Part shown: positions 1 to 8,534 of the stretch, one piece after another
Layout of the letters: each line of letters begins with the position of its first letter
Numbering within the stretch: position 1 is the first letter of the stretch
Assembly: GCF_030410515.1 (NCBI RefSeq)
Contig: NZ_JAUHHD010000001.1
Location: forward strand, 859,300 to 923,299
DNA: 64,000 nt
Source of the DNA: Arthrobacter sp. YD4
GTDB lineage: Bacteria; Actinomycetota; Actinomycetes; Actinomycetales; Micrococcaceae
Direction: 5' to 3'
Notes under the pieces: generated by a model
Told to the model about the DNA's origin: nothing
The model's database searches: none
What the model saw: the letters and a program-made list of their open reading frames with translations, nothing else
Program-made: the position numbers and the translations under genes

Positions 1-450
1 GGTCACGGTGGTCATCGCCTGGCCGGAGGAGGACTTCGCCACGCCGCCGGTGTAGGTGCTGCCGGCCGGGATCTGGCCGCTGGTGTCCACCAGGGCGGCG
101 CATTCCTGCGGTGTGATGACGGCCGCGGAGATCATCTGTTTGGCCGCCGCGATGCCCGTCTCCAGCTGGTCCGCCGGGACAGCCGTCAGGGGGTGGCCCT
201 CCCGGTCCTTCAGGCCGGCCAGGATGGTGCCGAGTTCAGCGGTGGTGTAGGCCTTGGGGCTGGCGCTGGGGCTGGGCGCCGACGACGAGGCGGCTGACGT
301 TGCCTGGGATCCGGCCGCCGTCGTTTCCGCGGAGCCGGTGGACTGAGCGCCAGTGGAGGGGGCGGCGGAGGAACCGCCGCCGGAGCACCCGGCCAGGGCC
401 AGGCCCGCGGCGATGATCAGTGCGGAAGGTACGAGGCGGTGCGTGGTCAT
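1..450 (-). CDS. Secreted lipoprotein, 3' end beyond the window
   Basis: An open frame starts at an ATG at 448-450 and runs for 150 codons to the window edge without a stop, so the C-terminus is missing. The first residues form a lipoprotein signal peptide (MTTHRLVPSALII followed by a hydrophobic stretch) ending in the lipobox LAGC near residue 22. A Ser/Ala/Thr-rich linker follows (about residues 23-62), then a folded part containing YTTAELGTILAGL. A purine-rich stretch (GGGGGA) sits just before the ATG. I do not recognise the family. Its closeness to the upstream lipoprotein gene on the same strand suggests a cell-envelope role, but the hairpin between them argues for separate transcription. 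Confidence 0.8.
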   Translation of the reverse strand, partial: MTTHRLVPSALIIAAGLALAGCSGGGSSAAPSTGAQSTGSAETTAAGSQATSAASSSAPSPSASPKAYTTAELGTILAGLKDREGHPLTAVPADQLETGIAAAKQMISAAVITPQECAALVDTSGQIPAGSTYTGGVAKSSSGQAMTTVT

Positions 451-563
451 GTTGTCCCCCAAAGGATTGTGCGGATACGTGCGGTGCCAATAAGTGCGGT
501 GCGGATGCCAACGTTGTGGATGAGCGTGGAGAGGTGCGTGTTGTGCGCGAGCCTACGACATTG

Positions 564-590
564 CCGGCCGCCAGGACAGCCCGCGGCCGG
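564..590 (-). terminator. Hairpin after the glycan operon
   Basis: An 8-bp perfect stem (CCGGCCGC with GCGGCCGG) and an 11-nt loop lie directly after the stop codon at 593-595. No T-tract follows, so it is only a possible terminator for the operon above and could separate it from the lipoprotein gene at 1-450. Confidence 0.4.
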
Positions 591-592
591 TG

Positions 593-1672
593 TCATGCCC
601 ACGCCTTGCGCAGGGCCCCCCACGCGGCGTCGTCCAGCATGCTCGAGGGGGTGACCGCGACGGCGTCCGCGCCACCGGCCACCGAGTCGGCGAGCGCGGT
701 CTCCAGGTCCGCGGCGGACACGGTCCCGGAGCGGGCCCACATCCCGGTGGAGATGACGAATCGTCCGGGCCTCGCCGCCATGGCCGCGGCCAGTTCCCGC
801 GAGTAGTCCGGGCCCTTGCCGTTGAGCGCGAAGTAGTTCCAGAGCACCAGCCGGTCCGCCGCCTTGGCCAGCAGGGCGTAGTCGTGCCCGCTTTCCGGCC
901 GGTCCCCCGCCGGGTCCTGCCACGGCGCCCGGACGTCCATGTCCAGGCTGGCGCCGTTGGCGTGCGCGGCGGCAGCGGCCTTGGCCACCACGGAGGCGAG
1001 GGCCTGGGACCGCCAGGCGCCGATGCTGGCGTCCCCGGTGTCGATCCCGCCGTCGGCCGTCCGCGGCCAGTCCTTCGCGCCGGTGGCGCGCAGGTAGGAG
1101 TCGCGGTCGTCCCCGCCGTAGGTGTTGTCGTCGAACATCAGCTCGGTCAGCGCCACGGCGTCGGGGTGGTAGCGGCGGGTCACTTCGTCCACGAAGTCCA
1201 CCAGCCGCTGGCCCACGGGTCCGGTGGTCAGGGCGGTGACGCTGGCGAAGTCCTTGGACCGGGTGCCGTCGAGGTTGATTCCGGCCAGGCCCTGGTTCTT
1301 GGCGATCCAGCCCGGGATCAGCAGGTCGATGGTGAGCGTGACCCGGCGTTTGCTGCCGTTGCCCGCGGTGCCCAGGGCCTTGATGGCCTCCGCCACGTGG
1401 TCCCGGCCGCCCGCGGCTTCAATCTCGGGGTGTTTGTCCCACCGGAACGCCGTCCAGTCCAGCCGGCCCACGCTGATGGTGACGCTGTTGGCGTTGACCT
1501 CGTCGAGTCGCTTGGCCAGGGCCGGGAGGCCGCCGGGGTCCTCGACCACGGTTTCGTAGCCGACGCCCACAGTGCGCTCCGGCGCCGGCGCCTCCGCCCG
1601 GGGAGGCACCGGCTTCGAGCAGCCCGACAGGGCCAGCAGTGCCATGGCCAGCGTTGCGGCCAGCAGCCTCAC
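593..1672 (-). CDS. Glycoside-hydrolase-like (TIM-barrel) lipoprotein, PgaB C-domain type
   Basis: This 359-residue protein starts at a GTG that overlaps the upstream stop by 4 nt (GTGA). The N-terminus is a lipoprotein signal with lipobox LSGC near residue 20, so it should be anchored outside the membrane. The body has alternating strands and helices as in (beta/alpha)8 hydrolase-like proteins, with RRYHPDAVALTELMFDD and a later WRSQAL helix. These resemble in layout the DGxxxxDD and W..RA segments of glycosyl-hydrolase-like proteins such as the C-terminal domain of PgaB. That resemblance is by eye only. Being last in an operon with a processive GT2 enzyme and a deacetylase, it plausibly cuts or binds the secreted polymer. 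Confidence 0.6.
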   Translation of the reverse strand: MRLLAATLAMALLALSGCSKPVPPRAEAPAPERTVGVGYETVVEDPGGLPALAKRLDEVNANSVTISVGRLDWTAFRWDKHPEIEAAGGRDHVAEAIKALGTAGNGSKRRVTLTIDLLIPGWIAKNQGLAGINLDGTRSKDFASVTALTTGPVGQRLVDFVDEVTRRYHPDAVALTELMFDDNTYGGDDRDSYLRATGAKDWPRTADGGIDTGDASIGAWRSQALASVVAKAAAAAHANGASLDMDVRAPWQDPAGDRPESGHDYALLAKAADRLVLWNYFALNGKGPDYSRELAAAMAARPGRFVISTGMWARSGTVSAADLETALADSVAGGADAVAVTPSSMLDDAAWGALRKAWA

Positions 1673-2964
1673 ACCCTGACCTCGGTGACAGCCGCCGCCG
1701 TCGGGACGCTGACCACTCCGGTGCGCTTCAGCTTGTTCCAGTGCGCCTGCTTGCCGCGGGTCTCCTGCAGCAGCGCCGCCGCCATGGTCAGGCCGGTGAA
1801 CACGGAGTAGAAGGGGACCAGCGGCAGGGTCCAGGCGTGCCGCAGGTCCGGCCACGCCCGGTTGAGGGAGAGCCCGAACAGGGTCAGGACCGCCGTCACC
1901 ACCAGCCCCAGCCAGCCCAGGACCGCCCACGCGTCGGCGCCCAGCGGGCTCCGGCCGCCGGCCACCAGCAGCAGCAGGTCCAACAGCAGGGCCAGCTGCA
2001 GGACCGGCAGCGCCACCATGGTCACGGTATTGAACAGCAGGTAGGCGCCGAACCGGCCGCGCCGCAGGTTTCCGATCATGTCCTTGTGCACCCGCATGGT
2101 CTGCAGCAGCCCGCGGGCCCACCGGACCCGCTGCCGCCAGAGGGCGTGGACCGTGGACGGCGACTCGGCGTAGACCAGGGCCTTCGGCGCGAACACCACG
2201 TTGTACCCTGCCCGGTGCACCCGCCAGGTCAGCTCCAGGTCCTCCCCCACGGTGTCCTCACGGAACGGTCCGACGTCGGCCAGGACCGAGCGCGGGAACG
2301 CGCCGATGTTGCCGGAGACGATCGGCAGGCAGCCGATCACCGTCAGTGCCCGCCGGACCAGGCCGGTACCCACGTGGCTGATGAACGCGAGCATCCGGGT
2401 CTGGACGCGGTTGAGGTTGACCGGCCGGTCGTCGCCGCAGACGGCGCCCACCCGGCGGTCCGTGAAGCCCTGGAGCATCCGCTTGACCGTGCTGCGGGAG
2501 AAGATGCCGTCGGCGTCGACGAACATCAGGACCTCGCCGGTCGAGTAGTTCAGGCCGCGGTTCAGCGCGGCGCCCTTACCGGCGTTCTCCTGGGTCAGGA
2601 CCGTGATCCTCGGGTCCCCGGCGGCGAGCTCGTGCATCAGTTCCAGGGTGTTGTCCGTGGACCCGTCGTCCACCAGGACCACCTCGTACCGGTCATAGGT
2701 GGTGAGCTGGATGGAGCGGACGCAGTTCTCGATCACGGTGGCCTCGTTATAGGCCGGGACGATGATCGAGACGGTCGGCCACTCGTTCAGCAGGGTCCCC
2801 TGGCCGGTGCGGCGGCGGCGGGTCACCTGCACCTGGAACCAGAGGGCCAAGGGCAGGACCAGCAGCTTCAGGAGGCCGAAGACCAGCACCGGAATGCCGA
2901 GCACCACCAGCAGCAGCTGGGCGCCGGGCATCAGCCCGGCCAGGAGATTCTCATACCAGGGCAT
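1669..2964 (-). CDS. Processive family 2 glycosyltransferase (PgaC/NodC/BcsA-like)
   Basis: The 431-residue membrane protein has an N-terminal hydrophobic segment (residues 13-45), a GT-A domain and a C-terminal membrane region (about 310-400). The processive-GT2 motifs are all present: VDD at 98-100, DAD at 150-152, GED at 240-242 and QRVRW (the Q-x-x-R-W motif) at 278-282. Such enzymes polymerise UDP-sugars, often UDP-GlcNAc, and push the chain through the membrane. The ATG at 2964 has GGGGAG upstream and lies 14 nt inside the end of the ATP-grasp gene; longer upstream starts would overlap that gene far more. Overlaps on both sides indicate one operon. Substrate is not readable from the sequence. 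Confidence 0.85.
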   Translation of the reverse strand: MPWYENLLAGLMPGAQLLLVVLGIPVLVFGLLKLLVLPLALWFQVQVTRRRRTGQGTLLNEWPTVSIIVPAYNEATVIENCVRSIQLTTYDRYEVVLVDDGSTDNTLELMHELAAGDPRITVLTQENAGKGAALNRGLNYSTGEVLMFVDADGIFSRSTVKRMLQGFTDRRVGAVCGDDRPVNLNRVQTRMLAFISHVGTGLVRRALTVIGCLPIVSGNIGAFPRSVLADVGPFREDTVGEDLELTWRVHRAGYNVVFAPKALVYAESPSTVHALWRQRVRWARGLLQTMRVHKDMIGNLRRGRFGAYLLFNTVTMVALPVLQLALLLDLLLLVAGGRSPLGADAWAVLGWLGLVVTAVLTLFGLSLNRAWPDLRHAWTLPLVPFYSVFTGLTMAAALLQETRGKQAHWNKLKRTGVVSVPTAAAVTEVRV

Positions 2965-3895
2965 GGGCGAACGCTCCCCTCGTCTGCCGGAATGACGCCG
3001 GGTTGAAGGCCGGGAGGGAGAACGAGGCGAGGACGGCGTCGAGCAGTTCCGGCGCGCGCTGGCTGTTCGCCCCGAATCGGGCATTGATTTCGAGCACCAC
3101 CGGGGTGCCGTCGGCCCGGCGCCGGACGTCGAGGTCCACCGGCCCGGTGAGGGACAGGGCACGGACGGCGTTCATCGCCAGGTTGCCGACGTCGTTCGCC
3201 TCCCCCGCCTCCACCCGGCGGGTGCTAAGGGCGTTGCCGACCTCGCCCTGCGCGAGCGCGGTTTTCTCCACGACGACGGCGAACGGCGGTGTGGTGTTGT
3301 GCGCCGGGGTTCCGAAGACCATTGGCCCGTACTCGGTGCCTGGGATGAATTCCTGGACGATCAGGCCGCCGGGAAGTCCGGCCCAGTCGACGTCGGAGCC
3401 GCTCCGGACCACCGTCACGCCGCGGCCCCCGCGGGACACCCGGGGCTTGATGACGACGGGTCCGCCCAGGAGCTCAAGGGCTTCCTCCGCGCAGCGGAAG
3501 TCCCGGGGTACCCCGAAGGCGGGAACCGGAACGCCGGCGGAATGCAGCTGCCACGCGGTGTAGAGCTTGTCATCGGCGAGCGCGACGGCGCCGGGCGGCC
3601 CGATGATGACGCGGACGTCCGGGCCAAAGCCGGCCCGGAAGGCGGCCAGGCGGGGCAGTTCCTCACTGACCGTGGGGATCACGAGGTTGATGCCCTCGGC
3701 GCCGACCAGCCGGCGCAGCGCGGACACCAGCTCGGGATCCGTGGCCGCGGGTACCCGGACCACCGGCACCCCGGAGACTTCGGGCAGGTCGCGGATGTCC
3801 GTGCCGAGGACCGGGATGCCTCGTTCGGTCAGTTGCGTGGCGAGGGCACGGCCGGCGGGGCCGCCGACGCCGGTGACCAGCACGCGCGGCTTCAC
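2951..3895 (-). CDS. ATP-grasp domain protein (CarB-like ligase)
   Basis: This 314-residue cytoplasmic protein starts at a GTG overlapping the PIG-L stop by 4 nt. It opens with a Rossmann-like pre-ATP-grasp fold (VLVTGVGGPAGRAL). The ATP-grasp core follows, with VVIKPRVSRGGRGV (phosphate-binding loop, about 145-160), VQEFIPGTEYG (about 180) and the metal-binding end VVLEINARFG (about 275), as in carbamoyl-phosphate synthase. ATP-grasp enzymes join a carboxylate, via an acyl phosphate, to an amine or thiol. In this operon it could add an acyl or amino-acid group to an amine freed by the deacetylase. That is inference only; no exact subfamily is recognised. Confidence 0.75.
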   Translation of the reverse strand: MKPRVLVTGVGGPAGRALATQLTERGIPVLGTDIRDLPEVSGVPVVRVPAATDPELVSALRRLVGAEGINLVIPTVSEELPRLAAFRAGFGPDVRVIIGPPGAVALADDKLYTAWQLHSAGVPVPAFGVPRDFRCAEEALELLGGPVVIKPRVSRGGRGVTVVRSGSDVDWAGLPGGLIVQEFIPGTEYGPMVFGTPAHNTTPPFAVVVEKTALAQGEVGNALSTRRVEAGEANDVGNLAMNAVRALSLTGPVDLDVRRRADGTPVVLEINARFGANSQRAPELLDAVLASFSLPAFNPASFRQTRGAFAHALV

Positions 3896-4797
3896 AGCTT
3901 CTCCATTTCGGTGCTCAGCAGGCGGACGGGTTCATAGGCCTCGGCCACCCGGCGGCGGGCCTGGCCGCCGCGGAAGGAGGCGATGCCGCGGACCCGTTCG
4001 GGCGTCATGTACGGCTTGGCGAGCTGGTCGCTGTGCATCTTCACCGCCTGGACCTTGGCGTCGACGTAGTCGTCAATGTCCACGAAGACGCTGGGATTGA
4101 ATTCCCGGGTGGCGGAGGGGCTCTCGTAGCAAAGGATCGAGTGGTGCTGCCGCGCGGCCCGCAGGGTGGCCTGGTGCACCGCCTGGTGGTCTTGGTGCTG
4201 GTCGTGGTTGGAGTGGGTGAGGATGATGTCCGGGTTGAAGCGCACGATCGCGTGCTCGATGGCGCCCACCATTTCCTGGCTGTGGCGGTGCAACTCGGTG
4301 TCCGTGAAGTTGTGATGGATCATGCCGGTCAGGCCCATGAACGTGGCGCCGCGCTGGGCGTCCAGCGACCGCTCCAGGGCGTTGCCGCCGCGCTTGCCGT
4401 CGCTCATCACCAGCCCCTGCACCTCGTGGCCGGAGTCGACGAACTTGGCGAGCGTTCCGCCGCAGGCCAGCTCCAGGTCGTCCGGGTGGGCGCCGATGGC
4501 CAGCACCCGGCGGGGCTGCCGGGCCGGGCTTCCACCGGTGCGCAGGGCGGTCAGCGCGATGGCGAGGGCGGTGAGTCCGCCCAGGGTGGCGGTCAGGTCA
4601 GCGGTCTGCCAGAACTCGGAGGCGTCCAGGGCAAAGGCGGCGACGTTGGCCAGCAGCAGCACCGCGCCGGTGGCGAGGGAAATCCGGCGCAGAAGTTCGG
4701 GACGGCGCAGGCGGCGGTGGAACCAGGATTTCCCCACCGCCGCTGCGACCAGCAGCGCAATCAGCAAGACGATTATCAAGACGTAAATCGAGACCAT
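3892..4797 (-). CDS. Membrane-anchored PIG-L family N-acetyl-sugar deacetylase
   Basis: The 301-residue protein has two or three N-terminal membrane segments (about residues 4-25 and 38-90), then a PIG-L/LmbE domain. The zinc site is clear: AIGAHPDDLELACGGT supplies the HPDD motif, and THSNHDQHQDH supplies the second His cluster. This family hydrolyses N-acetyl groups from GlcNAc-type sugars (MshB, BshB, PIG-L). The ATG at 4797 follows GGAAAG; a longer frame would start inside an Arg/Glu-rich run before the first membrane helix and is less likely. It is the first gene of a four-gene overlapping operon, so the deacetylation probably acts on the product or precursor of the downstream glycosyltransferase. 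Confidence 0.85.
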   Translation of the reverse strand: MVSIYVLIIVLLIALLVAAAVGKSWFHRRLRRPELLRRISLATGAVLLLANVAAFALDASEFWQTADLTATLGGLTALAIALTALRTGGSPARQPRRVLAIGAHPDDLELACGGTLAKFVDSGHEVQGLVMSDGKRGGNALERSLDAQRGATFMGLTGMIHHNFTDTELHRHSQEMVGAIEHAIVRFNPDIILTHSNHDQHQDHQAVHQATLRAARQHHSILCYESPSATREFNPSVFVDIDDYVDAKVQAVKMHSDQLAKPYMTPERVRGIASFRGGQARRRVAEAYEPVRLLSTEMEKL

Positions 4798-5262
4798 GAA
4801 TCTTTCCAGTTCTTCTTCGAGGTGCCGGCCGCCCCCAGTGCTGCGCCGGACAAAATGATGGATCTGCAACCCGCCCGGCAGAGGCTGCCGGGTTCTGGAG
4901 GGAAGGATTGCTTGTCAAAGAACCGGTCCGCGGTATCCCGGCGGAGACGTCAAAACCCATGCGCCAGCGGCACTGCGCATACGGCCGGAAGCGGCCGCGC
5001 AGCGGGTGCTGGAAAGGCGTATGCGGTATGTGGAGACCCAGCTGAGACCTTGGACTGCCACTTCAGTAAACGTGACGCCCCTATCGGAAAACCCGAGTAG
5101 GCAATACCCGAAAAGCATTCGGCCACCGCGGACGGAACCGGCTTTTTGTACTCGATCGGGACCGGCGCGATACTCGGTCGGCCTACGGCGGGCGGCCTCC
5201 CGTGACCGAACATGACGGGGCCGACGCGCGGGCACGGGCCCCGGGGTGTTAGGTTTTTTGCA
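4798..5262. other. 465-nt divergent intergenic region with a leader hairpin
   Basis: No convincing gene is seen. The region must hold the promoters of the minus-strand glycan operon and the plus-strand metZ operon. A perfect 8-bp hairpin, CCCGGCAG-AGG-CTGCCGGG, lies at 4874-4892, about 80 nt upstream of the PIG-L start. A TTGACA hexamer reads on the minus strand at 4913-4918 but has no good -10 at normal spacing. The segment 5050-5200 is less GC-rich than its surroundings and contains several short inverted repeats. Confidence 0.4.
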
Positions 5263-5372
5263 GAGTAATGAGAACCGGTGCCAAGCCCTGACTGGCCGGT
5301 CGGCAACCCTCCTTTTGCGGCGGGGTGCCTCAGGTGACTACTCGGCAATCGACCATTCGAGCTGCAAGCGTG
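5263..5372 (+). promoter_or_regulatory. SAM riboswitch, most likely SAM-IV class
   Basis: The closing stem P1 pairs GAGTA (5263-5267) with TACTC (5339-5343). Inside are the SAM-riboswitch hallmarks: GTGCCAAGCCC, a P2 stem (ACCGG at 5274 with CCGGT at 5296), CGGCAACCCTCC and GGCGGGGTGCC. The downstream GCTGCAAGCG segment matches the conserved 3' part of the actinobacterial SAM-IV class and is not expected for SAM-I. It ends 18 nt before the GTG of the first gene, next to the ribosome binding site at 5378-5383, which suggests control of translation initiation. The downstream operon ends in metZ, fitting methionine feedback. Confidence 0.88.
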
Positions 5373-5389
5373 AACGTAAGGAGTTTGTC

Positions 5390-5722
5390 GTGTCCGACGC
5401 GACCCCGCCCCCAGTCCCCACCCCCGGAGCCGGCACCCCGGCCAACCCTCCCGCGCAGGCCGCAGCGCCCGCGGAGCGGCTGGCCTACCGGCTGCTGACC
5501 GGCCCCGACGACCGCAGCTTCTGCGAGCGGATCTCGGCTGCACTTGCCGAGGGGTATGTGCTGCACGGCAGCCCGGCCGCAACGTTCAACGGCACCTCGG
5601 TGATCGTGGCGCAGGCACTGGTGCTGCCGGCCGCCGTCGCGGAGGCGGACGCCGCGGTGGCCCGCGCCGTCGACGGCCTGGAATCCGACCGTCTGGAATC
5701 CGAAGGGCAGGCGAGGGCATGA
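5390..5722 (+). CDS. DUF1737 domain protein
   Basis: This 110-residue protein is read from a GTG with a strong AAGGAG (5378-5383) six bases upstream; longer frames would run through the riboswitch. Residues 1-30 are Pro/Ala-rich and probably disordered. The rest (YRLLTGPDDRSFCERISAALAEG, then YVLHGSP and FNG) matches the small DUF1737 domain, whose function is unknown. It is first in the SAM-riboswitch operon and overlaps the rhodanese start by 4 nt (ATGA). A link to sulfur or methionine metabolism comes only from this context. Confidence 0.8.
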   Translation: MSDATPPPVPTPGAGTPANPPAQAAAPAERLAYRLLTGPDDRSFCERISAALAEGYVLHGSPAATFNGTSVIVAQALVLPAAVAEADAAVARAVDGLESDRLESEGQARA

Positions 5723-6126
5723 GCTACGCCGGGGACCTGACCCCGCAGGCGGCCTGGGAACGGCTGCAGTCCGGCGCGGTGCTGGTGGACGTCCGCACCC
5801 GGGCCGAGTGGGCCCAGATCGGCGTCCCGTTGACCGGCGGGGCGGCCGCGGAGCCGGTGTTCATCGAGTGGACCCGGGCCGGCGGCGTGCCGAACGAGGG
5901 CTTCCTGGACGAGCTCCGGCAGCGCGTCCCGGCCGACGCCGAGCTGCTCTTCCTCTGCCGGTCCGGGGCCCGCTCCGTCGCGGCGGCAGGGGCTGCGACG
6001 GCGGCGGGATTCACCGTCTACAACGTGCTGGACGGCTTCGAGGGCCAGCTGGATGAGGCCGGCGTCCGCCGCGTCAACGGCTGGAAGAACGTGGGCCTGC
6101 CGACCGACGGGACCCGCACCGCATGA
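5719..6126 (+). CDS. Single-domain rhodanese (sulfurtransferase-like)
   Basis: A 135-residue single rhodanese domain. It carries the early LVDVRTRAEW motif (residues 22-31) and the active-site loop LCRSGARS with the persulfide-carrying Cys80. Such proteins transfer sulfane sulfur. It is translationally coupled at both ends through ATGA overlaps with the DUF1737 gene and metZ. Under the SAM riboswitch it may deliver or handle sulfide near homocysteine synthesis; this is inference. Confidence 0.9.
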   Translation: MSYAGDLTPQAAWERLQSGAVLVDVRTRAEWAQIGVPLTGGAAAEPVFIEWTRAGGVPNEGFLDELRQRVPADAELLFLCRSGARSVAAAGAATAAGFTVYNVLDGFEGQLDEAGVRRVNGWKNVGLPTDGTRTA

Positions 6127-7334
6127 GTTTCAATCCCGAGGCCGCGGACTGGAGCCCGGACACCCAGGCCGTCCGTGGCGGCCTGGACCGGACCGGCTTC
6201 CAGGAAACAACCGAGCCGATCTTCCTCAACTCCGGCTTCGTCTACGAATCCGCCGCCGCCGCGGAGCGGGCCTTCACCGGAGAGGACGAGCGGTTCGTCT
6301 ACTCCCGCTACGGCAACCCCTCGGTGGCCACCTTCCAGGAGCGGCTCCGCCTGCTCGAAGGCACCGAGGCGTGCTTCGCGACGGCGTCGGGCATGTCCGC
6401 GGTGTTCACCGCTCTCGGCGCGCTGCTTGGGGCCGGTGACCGGGTGGTCGCCGCCCGGTCACTGTTCGGGTCCTGCTTCGTGATCCTGAACGAGATCCTG
6501 CCGCGCTGGGGCGTGGAGACCGTCTTCGTCGACGGCCCGGACCTCGACCAGTGGCGTGACGCGCTCTCGACGCCGGCCACCGCCGTGTTCTTCGAGTCGC
6601 CGTCGAACCCGATGCAGGAGATCGTGGACATCGCCGCCGTGAGCGGGCTGGCGCACGCCGCCGGCGCCACCGTGGTGGTGGACAACGTCTTCGCCACCCC
6701 GCTGCTGCAGCGCTGCACGGACTTCGGCGCGGACGTGGTGGTCTACTCCGGCACAAAGCACATTGACGGCCAGGGCCGGGTGCTGGGCGGCGCGATCCTG
6801 GGCAGCAAGGAGTTCATCGAGGGCCCGGTCCGGCAACTGATGCGCCACACCGGACCCGCGCTGTCCGCCTTCAACGCCTGGGTGCTGACCAAGGGCCTGG
6901 AAACCATGTCGCTGCGGGTCAACCACGCCTCCGCCTCGGCGTTGCGGCTGGCAGAGTGGCTCGAGGCGCAGCAGGCCGTGACCTGGGTGAAGTACCCGCT
7001 CCTGGCCTCCCACCCGCAGCATGAGCTGGCCGCCAAGCAAATGAAGTCCGGCGGGACCGTGCTGACCTTCGAGCTGGCGCCCCCGGCCGGCCGGTCCGCC
7101 AAGGACGCCGCTTTCGCGCTGCTGGACGGCCTGCGGATCATCGACATCTCCAACAACCTTGGCGACTCGAAGTCTCTGATTACGCACCCGGCCACCACCA
7201 CGCACCGGGCCATGGGTCCGGAGGGACGGGCCGCTATCGGGTTGAGCGACGGCGTGGTGCGGCTCTCCGTCGGGCTGGAGGACCCGGAGGACCTGATCCG
7301 GGACCTCTGTCAGGCGCTGGCGCAGATCCAGTAA
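6123..7334 (+). CDS. metZ: O-succinylhomoserine sulfhydrylase
   Basis: A 403-residue enzyme of the Cys/Met-metabolism PLP family. Typical features are TEPIFLNSGFVYESA and YSRYGNP at the N-terminus, VVVDNVFATP, and the PLP-binding lysine in VYSGTKHIDGQGR (Lys212). Length and the GQGRVLGG sequence after the lysine fit MetZ better than MetB or MetY. It converts O-succinylhomoserine and sulfide to homocysteine. The start overlaps the rhodanese stop (ATGA). Control by the SAM riboswitch at 5263 is expected. Family members differ in acyl-group preference, so O-acetylhomoserine cannot be fully excluded. Confidence 0.92.
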   Translation: MSFNPEAADWSPDTQAVRGGLDRTGFQETTEPIFLNSGFVYESAAAAERAFTGEDERFVYSRYGNPSVATFQERLRLLEGTEACFATASGMSAVFTALGALLGAGDRVVAARSLFGSCFVILNEILPRWGVETVFVDGPDLDQWRDALSTPATAVFFESPSNPMQEIVDIAAVSGLAHAAGATVVVDNVFATPLLQRCTDFGADVVVYSGTKHIDGQGRVLGGAILGSKEFIEGPVRQLMRHTGPALSAFNAWVLTKGLETMSLRVNHASASALRLAEWLEAQQAVTWVKYPLLASHPQHELAAKQMKSGGTVLTFELAPPAGRSAKDAAFALLDGLRIIDISNNLGDSKSLITHPATTTHRAMGPEGRAAIGLSDGVVRLSVGLEDPEDLIRDLCQALAQIQ

Positions 7335-7362
7335 TCCCCGGCGGCGGCCTGGAACGTACCGC

Positions 7363-8511
7363 CTAGAAGCGGCGGACGGGCGCCAGCGCCGGAAGCGGCC
7401 CGGTAGCGGTGCCGGCGTCGGGCACGTCCCCGCCGACCGTGGTCCGCACCGCCTCGCCGACGACGGCGCCGAGGCCGGCACGGCGCTGTAGCTCCGCCCC
7501 GGTGCCCTCCGCCAGGATCCTGGCCACCCCGGCGCGCACCAGGCCGAGCTCGCCCTGGTCCGACAGGACCGGGGCGAGGTAGTCCACCAGGGCGTTCACC
7601 ACCTCGGCCGCGGGGCGGGGCCGGAAAGTCCCGAAGTCCAGCAGCTCGGAGGACAGCCCGCAGTTGCTCGCCTGCCAGGCCGCCATCCGCAGGAGCACCG
7701 TCGGCACCGGCGCCGGGTCCACGCCGTCGTACCACTCGCGCGAGGCGGTCTCCACCAGCGCCCGCACCAGCACCGCCAGCAGCGCCGCGTCCTCCGCGCG
7801 CAGGCACACGTCCGCCACCCGGATCTCCACGGTGGGATGGTTCCGGGCCAGCCGCGCGTCGAAGTACACCATGCCCTCATCGAAGAGCACGCCGCTGTCC
7901 AGCAGCCGCGACACCACCCTGCGGTAGGCCGCGTGGCTGCCGAAGACCATCGTCGGACCGGCAGCGGGCCAGCGGTTCCAGGCCTGGGTGCGGTAGCTCT
8001 CGAACCCCGTTTCCATCCCGTTCCAGTACGGGGAGTTGGCGCTGAGGGCGATCAGCACCGCCAGCTTGTCCCGGATCCGGTCCATCACCGCCACCCCCTC
8101 CTCGGGCGAGTCGATGGCGGCGTGGACGTGCAGCCCGCAGGTGAGCTGTTCCTGGACGGTGAGGCCGAACCGCCGCTGCATCGTGGCGTAGCGCAGTTTG
8201 GGGGTGGTGTGGGTGGGGGCGGCCAGCGGCGAGGTGGCCAGCGCCGCGACCCGGGCGCCGTGGACCCGAGCGGCGTCGTCGGCGGTCCGGCGGGCCCGGC
8301 GAATCTGCCGCAGCAGGGCGTCATGCTCCCGGCACGGCAGCGTCTGGGTCTCGATCTGTTCGAGCTTGAGCTCGAAACTGAAGCCGGAATGGCCGTCGCC
8401 CGTGTCCGGGTCCCGGACGAGCCCGCGCAGCATGGCGTCCGCGAGCGCCAGCGGCACCCCGCTGACGGGGTCCACGATCAGCAGTTCCTCTTCGACGCCG
8501 AAGGTGCGCAT
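7363..8511 (-). CDS. YbdK-type carboxylate-amine ligase (GCS2 family)
   Basis: A 382-residue protein, close to the usual length for this family. It starts [14 protein letters not shown], the glutamate-cysteine-ligase-2 N-terminal signature with the metal-binding glutamates. It continues with [41 protein letters not shown] and VEIRVADVC. Family members show weak glutamate-cysteine ligase activity; the natural substrate is unsettled. The gene follows the HTH-MurA gene by 23 nt on the same strand and is probably cotranscribed. Convergent metZ ends 28 nt away. Confidence 0.85.
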   Translation of the reverse strand: MRTFGVEEELLIVDPVSGVPLALADAMLRGLVRDPDTGDGHSGFSFELKLEQIETQTLPCREHDALLRQIRRARRTADDAARVHGARVAALATSPLAAPTHTTPKLRYATMQRRFGLTVQEQLTCGLHVHAAIDSPEEGVAVMDRIRDKLAVLIALSANSPYWNGMETGFESYRTQAWNRWPAAGPTMVFGSHAAYRRVVSRLLDSGVLFDEGMVYFDARLARNHPTVEIRVADVCLRAEDAALLAVLVRALVETASREWYDGVDPAPVPTVLLRMAAWQASNCGLSSELLDFGTFRPRPAAEVVNALVDYLAPVLSDQGELGLVRAGVARILAEGTGAELQRRAGLGAVVGEAVRTTVGGDVPDAGTATGPLPALAPVRRF

Positions 8512-8534
8512 ACCCCATTGTGCGCCGGGGGTCT

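Noticed and set aside
4913..4918. TTGACA (minus strand) as the glycan-operon -35 box
   Set aside because: No acceptable -10 hexamer follows at 15-19 bp.
5263..5372. SAM-I (S-box) riboswitch
   Set aside because: The core is shared, but the downstream GCTGCAAGCG segment and the actinobacterial metZ context fit SAM-IV better.
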